A DNA stretch of 64,000 nucleotides, from assembly GCA_022825135.1 (NCBI GenBank), contig JAJDYN010000016.1:1-64000 (forward strand). The letters are read 5' to 3'. The translations under genes and the position numbers were made by a program. Each line of letters begins with the position of its first letter. The stretch's first letter is position 1. A model generated the notes under the pieces. The model was not told the DNA's origin. It did no database searches and saw only the letters and a list, made by a program, of their open reading frames with translations. This document shows, in pieces, positions 56,761 through 64,000 of this stretch. The DNA comes from Gemmatimonadota bacterium (GTDB taxonomy: Bacteria; Gemmatimonadota; Gemmatimonadetes; Longimicrobiales; Gaopeijiaceae).

Positions 56761-57471
56761 CTACTCGCCGTCGGCGGGCACGAAGATGATGCCGCACGCC
56801 TCGCACCGGCGCAGGGTGCTGCCGCCTCGCACTTCCGCCTGTACCTGGAGCGGGACCATGGAAAAACACCGTCCACACGCCCCGTCGGCGGTTATGGACG
56901 CCACGATGGCTCCCTTCCGGGTGGAGCGCAGGCCCTCGTAGACCTCCCGCTCCCGGCGATCGAGTCCTGCGGCACAGGCTTCTCTGCGGAGTTGCAGCGA
57001 GGCAAGCGAACGCTCCGCGTCTTCCCGCTCGAGCTCGATCTCCCGCTTTCGGGGACCGGCCCTTTCCTGCTCGTGCGCCAGCTCCCGCTCCAGTTGCGCG
57101 GCCTCCTCCTCCCGCTTGCGGATCTGGTCCAGATAGGTCAGAGCCTCCTGCTCGTCCCCGTCCACGGAGCGGTTCAGAAGGTCCATTTCCGCCCGCACGG
57201 CCGCCTCCTGGCGGAGGTTGTGTACCTGCAGGAGCCGATCCCGCAGCATCCTCAGCCGATGCCGTTTCTCCTCGGCCGTCCGCTCGAGTCGGCGCTCCGC
57301 GACACTCAGTTCCCTCAGCCGGGTGCGGGCGCGGTCGATCCCGGCCTGCAGTTCGCGCCCCCGCGCGTCCAGTTCCTCCAACAACGGGACGAATCCCGCG
57401 ATACGGGAGGTAGCGCGGTCGATTTCGGCGTCGATCTTCTGTAGCTCCTGCAGCGATGCGTAGGTCGGCAC
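56761..57471 (-). CDS. Coiled-coil zinc-ribbon protein (CdsZ/YbgI-type family)
   Basis: The 236-residue protein is a long coiled coil (about 1-170) ending in a C4 zinc ribbon, C-G-R-C at about 203-206 and C-E-A-C at about 225-228. Such proteins (zf-RING_7 family) are common in bacteria and may bind RNA or DNA; the exact role is not settled. It starts with GTG 57471, 2 bp after the dnaG stop, and is 83 bp before recJ. A place beside dnaG and recJ hints at nucleic-acid work, but that is weak evidence. Confidence 0.82.
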   Translation of the reverse strand: MPTYASLQELQKIDAEIDRATSRIAGFVPLLEELDARGRELQAGIDRARTRLRELSVAERRLERTAEEKRHRLRMLRDRLLQVHNLRQEAAVRAEMDLLNRSVDGDEQEALTYLDQIRKREEEAAQLERELAHEQERAGPRKREIELEREDAERSLASLQLRREACAAGLDRREREVYEGLRSTRKGAIVASITADGACGRCFSMVPLQVQAEVRGGSTLRRCEACGIIFVPADGE

Positions 57472-57473
57472 GG

Positions 57474-59291
57474 CTATGGTCTCTCCTGAGCAGATGCGGT
57501 TCCGTCGCCGGGGCCCGGGCGATGCCGAACCGCCGGGGTCCAGTGGGATGGATCGATTTTGCGCTTCTTCCTTTGCAGTTCCTCCAGTTCGGAGATCAGT
57601 TGCCGCTTCCGCTCCTGGTCCAGCTCCCTGGCGATCGCCTCTCTCAGCTCACGCGCCCGCTCGGCCAGCGGCGCGCCACGCATCCTGCGCGCCGAGTCGT
57701 CGAGCACGCGAGCCGCATGACCGACTTCTTCGCTGCCGGCGAGCAGGGCCGCAAGGCGGCCGGCGGCAATCGCCTCCATTTCCTCCGGGGCCCGGTCCAG
57801 TTCCGGGTTCTCGGTCAGCGCCCGGAATATGGCGCGGTTCGCCGGGTGGACAAAGTCCTCCGGACCCACCGCCTCGCTCGCCCGGTCGATGAGCCGGCGG
57901 TCGTTGACAAGCACCTGCAGCAGCTGACGCTCGGCGCCCATGAGCGGTTTCCGTACACGCCGAACCCTGGGCTGCGGGGCGGGGACGCTCCCACCGCCGG
58001 GCATGGCGGGCGTCCGCGCAATCTCCTCCTCGAGCGTCTCGCGCCGCACTCCGGTTTCCGCCGCCACCCTCGAGATGTAGATGTCGCGCAGCGCCGGATC
58101 GGTTGTCGCGCGCAGGGTCGGGAGAAGGCGGTCCACGGCGTCGCGGATGCCGTCGATCGAGGACAGGCGGTCGCGGCCGGTCAGGATCTGCAGCTTCCGG
58201 TCGAGCACGTCGACCGCATCCTCGACATATCCCATCAGGGCCTCCCGCCCCTCTCGGCGGGCCACCGAGTCCGGATCCTCTCCCCCGGGCAGCGTCACGA
58301 CGGAGGGGTGGATGCCCGCGCCCAGCAGGACGTCCGCAGCGCGGAAGGTGGCCCTGAGGCCTGCCATGTCGCTGTCGTAGAGCAGAAACGCCTTCGACGC
58401 GAACCGCGCCAGCAGACGGGCCTGCACCGAGGTCAAGGCGGTTCCCAGGGAGGCGACGACGTTGCCTACCTCGTGCGCCACCAGGGAAACGACATCGGTG
58501 TAGCCCTCCACCAGCAGCACCGCCCCCTCCTTGCGGATCTCGTGCCGTGCGCGATTGAGCCCGTACAGTTCCTCGCCCTTGCGATAGACCGGGGTCTCCG
58601 GAGAATTGAGGTACTTGGCTCCCTTCCCCGGGCCGAACAACCTGCCCCCGAAGGCGATGACCTTGCCCGTCAAGCCCTCGATCGGGAAGATGATGCGGCT
58701 CCGGAATCGATCGTAGGGCTCCTCGGAGCGCTCGCTGGTGGTCACCAGGCCCGCGTCCAGGAGGATGGCGTCGTCGATGCCGTGGCGGGCGGCGGCGGTG
58801 CGCAGGCCGCGCCATTCGTCCGGAGCGAAGCCGATGCCGAACTCTTCCGCGGTATCCGCGTCGATGCCCCGCTCCCGCAGATAGTCGCGGGCGAGCCGGC
58901 CGGTGTCCTGGTCGGCCAGCTGATCGCGGTAGTACTCGCGCGCGAAGGCGTTGGCCTCGTACAGGGGCCGGTTGGGATCCTGGTATTCGGGGCGCGCCTT
59001 CACTTCGCGCACCGCGACCCCCGCCTTGCGGCCCGCATACTTTACCGCCTCCGTGAAGTCGAGCCCCATCCGCTTCATGACGAACGAAAAGACGTCGCCG
59101 GATTCCCCGCAGCCGAAACACTTGTAGAAGCCCTTGGCGGGCACCACATAGAAGCTCGGCGTCTTCTCCTCGTGGAAGGGACAAAGCGCGCGGTAGTCCT
59201 TGCCGGCCCTCCTGAGCGGGATGTGTTCCCCGATCACCGCGACGATATCGGAGCGGGCCCGCACCTCCTCGACCTGGTCGTCGGGGATCAC
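57474..59291 (-). CDS. dnaG: DNA primase
   Basis: The 605-residue enzyme makes RNA primers for replication. It has the CHC2 zinc finger (LCPFHEEKTPSF...KCFGCGESGDV), the RNA-polymerase core with toprim motifs (VEGYTDVVSL, LYDSDMAGL) and a C-terminal helicase-binding domain (after about 440). The GTG start overlaps the mutS2 stop by 4 bp. In many bacteria dnaG is next to rpoD and rpsU; here it is next to mutS2 and a zinc-ribbon gene instead. Confidence 0.97.
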   Translation of the reverse strand: MIPDDQVEEVRARSDIVAVIGEHIPLRRAGKDYRALCPFHEEKTPSFYVVPAKGFYKCFGCGESGDVFSFVMKRMGLDFTEAVKYAGRKAGVAVREVKARPEYQDPNRPLYEANAFAREYYRDQLADQDTGRLARDYLRERGIDADTAEEFGIGFAPDEWRGLRTAAARHGIDDAILLDAGLVTTSERSEEPYDRFRSRIIFPIEGLTGKVIAFGGRLFGPGKGAKYLNSPETPVYRKGEELYGLNRARHEIRKEGAVLLVEGYTDVVSLVAHEVGNVVASLGTALTSVQARLLARFASKAFLLYDSDMAGLRATFRAADVLLGAGIHPSVVTLPGGEDPDSVARREGREALMGYVEDAVDVLDRKLQILTGRDRLSSIDGIRDAVDRLLPTLRATTDPALRDIYISRVAAETGVRRETLEEEIARTPAMPGGGSVPAPQPRVRRVRKPLMGAERQLLQVLVNDRRLIDRASEAVGPEDFVHPANRAIFRALTENPELDRAPEEMEAIAAGRLAALLAGSEEVGHAARVLDDSARRMRGAPLAERARELREAIARELDQERKRQLISELEELQRKKRKIDPSHWTPAVRHRPGPGDGTASAQERP

Positions 59292-61654
59292 TCGAGCGTC
59301 ACCACGGTTACGCCCGTGCCCCCCTCGCCCACGCCGCCCGAACGGTACTCCCGCACCCGGGGGTCTTCCTCCAGCAGCTCGGCGACCATGGCGCGCAGGG
59401 CGCCGGTGCCCTTCCCGTGGATGAGGCGCAGCTCGGGCACGTCCGCCACCACAGCCCGGTCGAGGATGTTCTGCAGGCGGGCAGCCGCCTCTTCGACCCG
59501 CAGTCCGCGCAGGTCGGAGTCGAGGGGGGGCGGGTCGGAGGGGAAGAACGAGCGGCCCGCCGGCCGCCTCTCCTCGCGGGCCGCGCCCGGGGCGGGCACG
59601 AGTCCGTCGAGCGGCACCTCCAGCCTGAGCCCGCCCCGGGCCTCCACCAGCGCGCGGCCGGGGCGGATCTCCACCACGGTGGCGGTCGCGCCTCCGTTCG
59701 CGAGGCGCACCGGGTCGCCGCGGCGGATGGGGGTGGCGGGAGCGGGCCGGGGATCGTCGCGGGGGCGGCTACGGTGATGTTCGGCGGCCGCCTCGACCCG
59801 CCTGCGCGCCGCGCGCGCGACCTCCTCCTCGTCACCCGGCCGGCCGGCGCGCACTTCGGCGATGGCGCTCTCGACTTCGCGGCGGGCTTCGAGCAGGATC
59901 CGGCGCGCTTCGTCCCGGGCGCGGCGCCGGACCGCGCGCTCCTCGCGGCTCACCCTGCGCTCGCGAGCCTCGAGGGTGGCGCCGAGCACGGCGTTCTCCC
60001 TGGCGCGCCCTTCCACCTCGGCTTCTCTGGCGGCGAGGGCGGCCCTGGCCCTGGCGGCATCCGCCTCGAGGAGCTCCAGGCGCTCCAGCAGCTCATCGAG
60101 GCGCACCTCGTCGCGCGAAAGACGGGCTTCGGCCCGATCGATCAGGGATCTCGCGAATCCCAGGGAACGCGCGATGGTGAGCCCGTAGCTGCGCCCGGGC
60201 CTCCCCTTGCGAAAGCGATAGGTGGGGCGGGTGCGCTCCGGATCGAAGTGCAATGAACCGTTCACGATGCCGCTTCCGGGCGCATCCAGCCTCTTGAGCT
60301 GTCCGAGATGCGAGGTCACCACCACCCGCGCCCCCCGCTCCGCCAGCGCTTCCAGCACCGCGGCCGACAGCGCCGCCCCCTCATCCGGGTCGGTGCCGGT
60401 ACCCATCTCGTCGATGAGCACGAGCGCCGTATCGCCGGCGCGCGCAAGGATGTCCTTCAGGTTGGCGAGATGGGCGGCGAAGGTGGAGAGGTCGTCTTCG
60501 ACCGATTGCTCGTCCCCGATGTCGGCGAAGAAACGGCGAAACACGGGAATCCGGGTCCCGGGACCCACAGGGGGAAGGACGCCGCACTGCGCAAGCACGC
60601 AGATCAGCCCGACGGACTTGAGAAAGACGCTCTTTCCACCGGTATTGGGACCTGACACCACCAGAACCCGTTCCTCCGGCTCCAGCACCAGATCGAAGGG
60701 CACGGCCTCCACGTCCTCCCGCAACGCCAGCAGGGGATGTCGTCCCTGGACGATGCACAGCGCGTGTTCCCCCTCGGGCAGCAGGGCCGGGACGCTGCCG
60801 TTCCACCCGAGAGCCGTGCGCGCGCGGGCGTCGAGCGAATCGAATTCGATCAGGGCTTCCTGGCTGCCGGCCAGGCCGTCGTGGAGCGGGGCGAGCGCGC
60901 TGGTGCACTCCGCCAGCACCCGGTCGATCTCGCGCACCTCGGCCGACTCCAGTTCACGAACCCGGTTCATCAGTTCGATCGCGAGGGGCGGTTCGACGAA
61001 GAGCGTCGCGCCGGTGGCCGATGTCCCGTGGACGACTCCCCCGACATCGCTCCGCCCCGCGCGCCGGACGGGGATCACGTAGCGGCCCTCGCGCACCGTC
61101 ACCGAGGCGTCGGGGATGACCCATGCAGCCGGGAGCGTACGCACGTAGGCTTCCAGCCGCCCGACGATGACGCCGCGACTGCGCTTCAACCTGGCGCGCA
61201 GCCGCGACAACTCCGGGCTCGCCGTATCCAGCACCTCGCCGGTCCGGTCTACGGTACGCAGGATGCGCTCCTCAAGGACACGGTCGACCAGGAGGCGGTC
61301 GCGCAACGGCGCCAGCAGGGGCAGCGGCGGATCCGTTGCCGACAGGTCATCGGCGAGTTCGCGGCCGGACCGCAGCAGAATGCCCATCGAATGGAGTTCG
61401 GAGGGCGAAAGCACGCCTCCCGCGGCGCGCAGTCGGCGCAGAGCGGCGCGCGCATCGGGAATCTTCGACAGGGATCGAACCGCGCCGGCGAGCCGGGCAG
61501 TCTCGCGTACCCGTTCGAGTTCGCGCCGGATGAGGTCGGGGCGGCTTGCCGGCCTGAGCGCGAGGACGGCATCGCGGCCCGCGTCGCTGGAGGCCGAGGC
61601 TGCAACGCGTGCGAGCACGTCCGGCAGCCCGAGAACTTCGAAGGCGTGTTCCAT
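59288..61654 (-). CDS. mutS2: Endonuclease MutS2
   Basis: The 788-residue protein has the MutS ATPase core (Walker A GPNTGGKS, ADIGDEQS, DEMGTGTDP, TSHLGQLK), a long coiled coil rich in Ala/Arg/Glu (about 500-640), and a C-terminal Smr endonuclease domain (DLRGLRVEEA, LIHGKGTGALR). It lacks the MutS mismatch-recognition domain. MutS2 suppresses recombination or helps rescue stalled ribosomes. The ATG at 61654 (MEHAFEVLG) gives the conserved N-terminus; longer frames are not supported. It overlaps dnaG by 4 bp. Confidence 0.95.
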   Translation of the reverse strand: MEHAFEVLGLPDVLARVAASASSDAGRDAVLALRPASRPDLIRRELERVRETARLAGAVRSLSKIPDARAALRRLRAAGGVLSPSELHSMGILLRSGRELADDLSATDPPLPLLAPLRDRLLVDRVLEERILRTVDRTGEVLDTASPELSRLRARLKRSRGVIVGRLEAYVRTLPAAWVIPDASVTVREGRYVIPVRRAGRSDVGGVVHGTSATGATLFVEPPLAIELMNRVRELESAEVREIDRVLAECTSALAPLHDGLAGSQEALIEFDSLDARARTALGWNGSVPALLPEGEHALCIVQGRHPLLALREDVEAVPFDLVLEPEERVLVVSGPNTGGKSVFLKSVGLICVLAQCGVLPPVGPGTRIPVFRRFFADIGDEQSVEDDLSTFAAHLANLKDILARAGDTALVLIDEMGTGTDPDEGAALSAAVLEALAERGARVVVTSHLGQLKRLDAPGSGIVNGSLHFDPERTRPTYRFRKGRPGRSYGLTIARSLGFARSLIDRAEARLSRDEVRLDELLERLELLEADAARARAALAAREAEVEGRARENAVLGATLEARERRVSREERAVRRRARDEARRILLEARREVESAIAEVRAGRPGDEEEVARAARRRVEAAAEHHRSRPRDDPRPAPATPIRRGDPVRLANGGATATVVEIRPGRALVEARGGLRLEVPLDGLVPAPGAAREERRPAGRSFFPSDPPPLDSDLRGLRVEEAAARLQNILDRAVVADVPELRLIHGKGTGALRAMVAELLEEDPRVREYRSGGVGEGGTGVTVVTLE

Positions 61655-61949
61655 CAGGATGGCGCGTTCATGCACCGCCCTCCCCGACGGCGCGGGCGGG
61701 TGGTCGCGGATTGGAGAAGGAAGGTATCCGGCGCCGTCGGAAGGGTCAACGCGGTATCGGGCTCGGGTCGGTCCGGTCACGGAAGCCATCTCCGCGGGGA
61801 GCACAGGGAGTACCGGGACCGTCGCCAACGATCGTGAAACGTCCCATCCGGCCATGGGAGAGCCCGCTCCCAGAGCCTAACCTATCTGGGACTCGTCGCC
61901 GGAATCCTCCAGGCGACACCGCGACTTCCTCCAGGGACGGAGATTCTCG
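61655..61949. other. Divergent intergenic region upstream of mutS2
   Basis: This 295-bp stretch lies between the mutS2 start and a plus-strand hypothetical gene. The open frames that cross it have no conserved content. A small inverted repeat, CCCAGA/TCTGGG (61869-61890), is the only structure I note. A promoter for mutS2 and dnaG is expected here but is not clear. Confidence 0.45.
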
Positions 61950-62513
61950 TTGAACGAGATGGCGGAGCGCATCAGCCGACTGATGTCCGAGACCTCGATG
62001 ATCGCCGCCAGCCTGAACACCCTCCTGCACATGCTCGCGCGGGACGGAGAGGCGGAACCCGCGGCTCGGGAGGTTGTCGAGGCAGTGCTCCACCACCCCG
62101 ACCGCTACCGCCTCCTCGATCCCATGCGGGGAGCGTGGACCGCCGGCAACCTGCACCAGTCGCCCGGGCGCTACGCCGAGGTGCTCTCGGAGCAGTATCT
62201 CACGCCCTGCCCGTGGGTTGTCCTGCTCGAGACCGACGATCGGCGGTACATGCGCGGCGATCCCCTGGTGCGCTGGAACCACCGTACCCTCGCCTGGCTC
62301 GCGCGCAGCCTCGATGTGCGGTCACCGTCCGCCGTCAACCGCTGGTTCCGGCTGCTGAGGGAGCACCGGCGCCTGCGACGGCAACGCAACGCCGCCGGTA
62401 TGCGGTTCACCTATCCGTCCGCCGATCAGCGAACAAGACGGAAGGTGCCGGCCCACCAGCCGTCTTCGGCATCGTCGTCCCGGAGGCGGAAACTGAAGGG
62501 CGCGGCCTCGTAG
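61950..62513 (+). CDS. Hypothetical protein, possibly with a helix-turn-helix
   Basis: I do not recognise this 187-residue protein. It has a helical N-terminus (AERISRLMSETSMIAASLNTL), a central DPMRGAWTAGNL region and SPSAVNRWFRLLREHRRLRRQ, which could form a recognition helix. The TTG at 61950 has GGAG 7 bases upstream; ATG 61959 is an alternative. Its last 88 bp overlap the convergent prmA gene, and its C-terminal 40 residues are low-complexity and basic, which weakens the case. It may instead end earlier or not be expressed. Confidence 0.45.
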   Translation: MNEMAERISRLMSETSMIAASLNTLLHMLARDGEAEPAAREVVEAVLHHPDRYRLLDPMRGAWTAGNLHQSPGRYAEVLSEQYLTPCPWVVLLETDDRRYMRGDPLVRWNHRTLAWLARSLDVRSPSAVNRWFRLLREHRRLRRQRNAAGMRFTYPSADQRTRRKVPAHQPSSASSSRRRKLKGAAS

Positions 62514-63295
62514 GCGAAGTCGCCCGACTCTTCGGCGAGCAGCCCCGACACCATGAGCCACCCGCCGGACCCCAGGGCGGCTGCAAATCCCGGCAGGAGA
62601 GCGGTCAGCACCCCGCTCTCGATGTTCGCGGCCACGCCGTCGAGAGGATGGTGCGCGGCGAGCCAATCGGGAGAGACCCTTCGCTCGTGGATCTCGACCG
62701 CATCGCCGGCGCGGTTGGCGTCCACGTTGTCGCGGGCCGCCGCACACGCGAGGGGATCGTGGTCCGCGGCCAGCACGCGACCGGCGCCGAGTCTGGCCGC
62801 CGCGATCGCGAGGATTCCGGAACCCGTGCCCACGTCGGCGATGCCGGCCCCGGGGCGAACCGCGGAGTCGAGCAGCCGCAGAGCGCAACGGGTCGAGGCG
62901 TGGCGGGCGGTGCCGAACGCCAAACCGGGATCCAGGGTGATCAGCACGCCTTCGTCCGGCTCGGGCGGGACGTCCCAGGTCGGCGCCACGGTGATGCGGC
63001 GACTGACGCGCATGGGCCTGAGTCCCCGCCTCCAGGTCTCCGCCCATTCCTCGTGCGGCAGCCAGGACCAGCGCAGATCGACGGGTCGGCCGGCTGCCTG
63101 GTTCAGTGCGCCGCCGAGCGCGGCCAGAAACACGGGGACATCGTCGGGGGGCGGAAAATGGGTGACCAGCGCCCCGTCCGCCTCCTCAACCACGGCGCGC
63201 GCACCCCTGTGCACGAGCTGCGCGGCCACGAGGCCGACCGCGGCGGAGTCGGGCGCGCCGGCGGCAACGACGGTGAGCCAGCGGTCAGGGATCAT
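62426..63295 (-). CDS. prmA: Ribosomal protein L11 methyltransferase
   Basis: The 289-residue enzyme trimethylates L11. It has an N-terminal substrate domain with LPHEEWAETWRRG and a SAM domain with LAFGTARHASTRCAL, VGTGSGILAIAAARLG and the GVAANIESGVL motif that replaces the usual N-x-P-Y. Gene order dnaJ-prmA is widely seen. It starts with ATG 63295, 53 bp after the dnaJ stop. It converges with the hypothetical gene that it overlaps. Confidence 0.93.
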   Translation of the reverse strand: MIPDRWLTVVAAGAPDSAAVGLVAAQLVHRGARAVVEEADGALVTHFPPPDDVPVFLAALGGALNQAAGRPVDLRWSWLPHEEWAETWRRGLRPMRVSRRITVAPTWDVPPEPDEGVLITLDPGLAFGTARHASTRCALRLLDSAVRPGAGIADVGTGSGILAIAAARLGAGRVLAADHDPLACAAARDNVDANRAGDAVEIHERRVSPDWLAAHHPLDGVAANIESGVLTALLPGFAAALGSGGWLMVSGLLAEESGDFAYEAAPFSFRLRDDDAEDGWWAGTFRLVR

Positions 63296-63348
63296 CGGGG
63301 GTGTCCCGCCGCTCGCTGCGCACGCGCGGATGCATCGACGGACTGTCT

Positions 63349-64000
63349 CTACGGGACGAAGGCTTCCTTCACGCGTGCCCAGAACCCCCTCCTGCCACGC
63401 CCCGCATGCTCCGGAACCGGGTCCTCCACCTCCCGCAACCGTTCCAGCGCCTCCCGTTGCCGACGGTCGAGGTCGTCGGGGGTCCAGACGACGACGCGGA
63501 CGAGCTGGTCGCCCTTCATGCCGCCGTCCAGGTCGGGCAGCCCCAGGCCGCGCATGCGCAACACCTCTCCGGTCTGGATCCCGGCGGGCACCGAAAGGGG
63601 CGCGCTTCCCCCGACGGTCGGCACGTCGACGTGATCGCCCAGGGCAGCCTGGGTGAAGGTCACGTGAAGCTCGTGGACGAGATCGTTGCCGTCCCTCTTG
63701 AAGTCGGGATGGTCCTCCACGGCGATCAGGACGGTGATGTCGCCGCGCGGTCCTCCCCGGGGCCCGGCGTTCCCCTGTCCCCGCAGGGTGATGTAGTTCT
63801 CCGAGGAGACGCCCGCCGGGACCTCCACGGTGATGGTGGATTCCTCGCGAACCCGCCCCTCGCCGCGGCATGCGGGGCAGGGATCCTGGATGACCTGTCC
63901 TTCCCCCGCGCACCTGCGGCACGGCTGCACGCTCACGAATTGCCCAAAGGGGGAACGCTGGCTGATGCGCTCCTGGCCGGTGCCGGTGCAAGCGGGACAG
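63349..64000 (-). CDS. dnaJ: Chaperone DnaJ, partial
   Basis: Only the C-terminal 216 or so residues are in the window, since the gene runs off the right edge. It contains zinc-finger repeats C-P-A-C-T-G-T-G, C-R-R-C-A-G-E-G and C-P-A-C-R-G-E-G, then the two substrate-binding beta domains (VEVPAGVSSENYITLRGQG, PTVGGSAPLSVPAG). The J-domain is expected beyond 64000. DnaJ works with DnaK and GrpE in protein folding. It is followed by prmA on the same strand. The GTG at 63936 is internal and not the start. Confidence 0.93.
   Translation of the reverse strand, partial: CPACTGTGQERISQRSPFGQFVSVQPCRRCAGEGQVIQDPCPACRGEGRVREESTITVEVPAGVSSENYITLRGQGNAGPRGGPRGDITVLIAVEDHPDFKRDGNDLVHELHVTFTQAALGDHVDVPTVGGSAPLSVPAGIQTGEVLRMRGLGLPDLDGGMKGDQLVRVVVWTPDDLDRRQREALERLREVEDPVPEHAGRGRRGFWARVKEAFVP

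Overview
The window is GC-rich bacterial DNA with tight gene packing and many GTG and TTG starts. Its family content is what one sees in Gemmatimonadota-type genomes: secreted six-bladed beta-propeller proteins opening with a D-S-A-G-I motif, cytochrome c/copper monooxygenase-like proteins, quinoprotein dehydrogenases with a fused cytochrome, large TonB-dependent receptors and a Minf_1886-family protein. No rRNA or other phylogenetic marker was compared, so this placement is an inference.

Left part (1-29600): secretory and catabolic genes. A minus-strand trio encodes a PQQ dehydrogenase with a cytochrome c domain, a secreted protein of unknown function and a cytochrome c/copper monooxygenase-like protein. 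It faces away from a plus-strand TonB-dependent receptor. Next come four tandem paralogous beta-propeller genes and a class C beta-lactamase-like lipoprotein. A small Xre/MbcA-RES toxin-antitoxin pair with a palindromic operator candidate follows, then a CapA-like metallophosphatase and an ankyrin protein. The rest of this part holds a frameshifted NHL-repeat gene, an amidase lipoprotein, a gamma-glutamyltransferase, a HAD phosphatase, an exported hydantoinase-like amidohydrolase, a cyclophilin lipoprotein, a large secreted protein of unknown function and a sorbosone dehydrogenase-like propeller.

Middle part (29600-43100): housekeeping genes, almost all on the minus strand. A glycerophosphodiesterase-tilS-hpt-ftsH-cdaA run joins tRNA modification, purine salvage, membrane proteolysis and c-di-AMP synthesis. 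An elongator-type tRNA-Met(CAU) has its own promoter and terminator. Beyond it lie a plus-strand slipin and a minus-strand nnr-thiL-plsC-eno-ftsB operon preceded by a zinc-ribbon protein and a Minf_1886-family protein.

Right part (43200-64000): a long minus-strand stretch of largely coupled genes. Reading in the direction of transcription: dnaJ (partial), prmA, mutS2, dnaG, a coiled-coil zinc-ribbon protein, recJ, rsmD, coaD, then an rsbV/rsbW/rsbU-type partner-switching module, rsmA, a DEDDh exonuclease, thiolase, bioY, 3-hydroxyacyl-CoA dehydrogenase, acyl-CoA dehydrogenase, a leucine-type dehydrogenase and glyA. The catabolic end would suit branched-chain amino acid or short-chain acyl-CoA oxidation. 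Eight junctions in the window are 4-bp stop/start overlaps, which points to translational coupling. I see no CRISPR array, prophage, insertion sequence or clearly novel defence system; the most unusual items are listed as findings.
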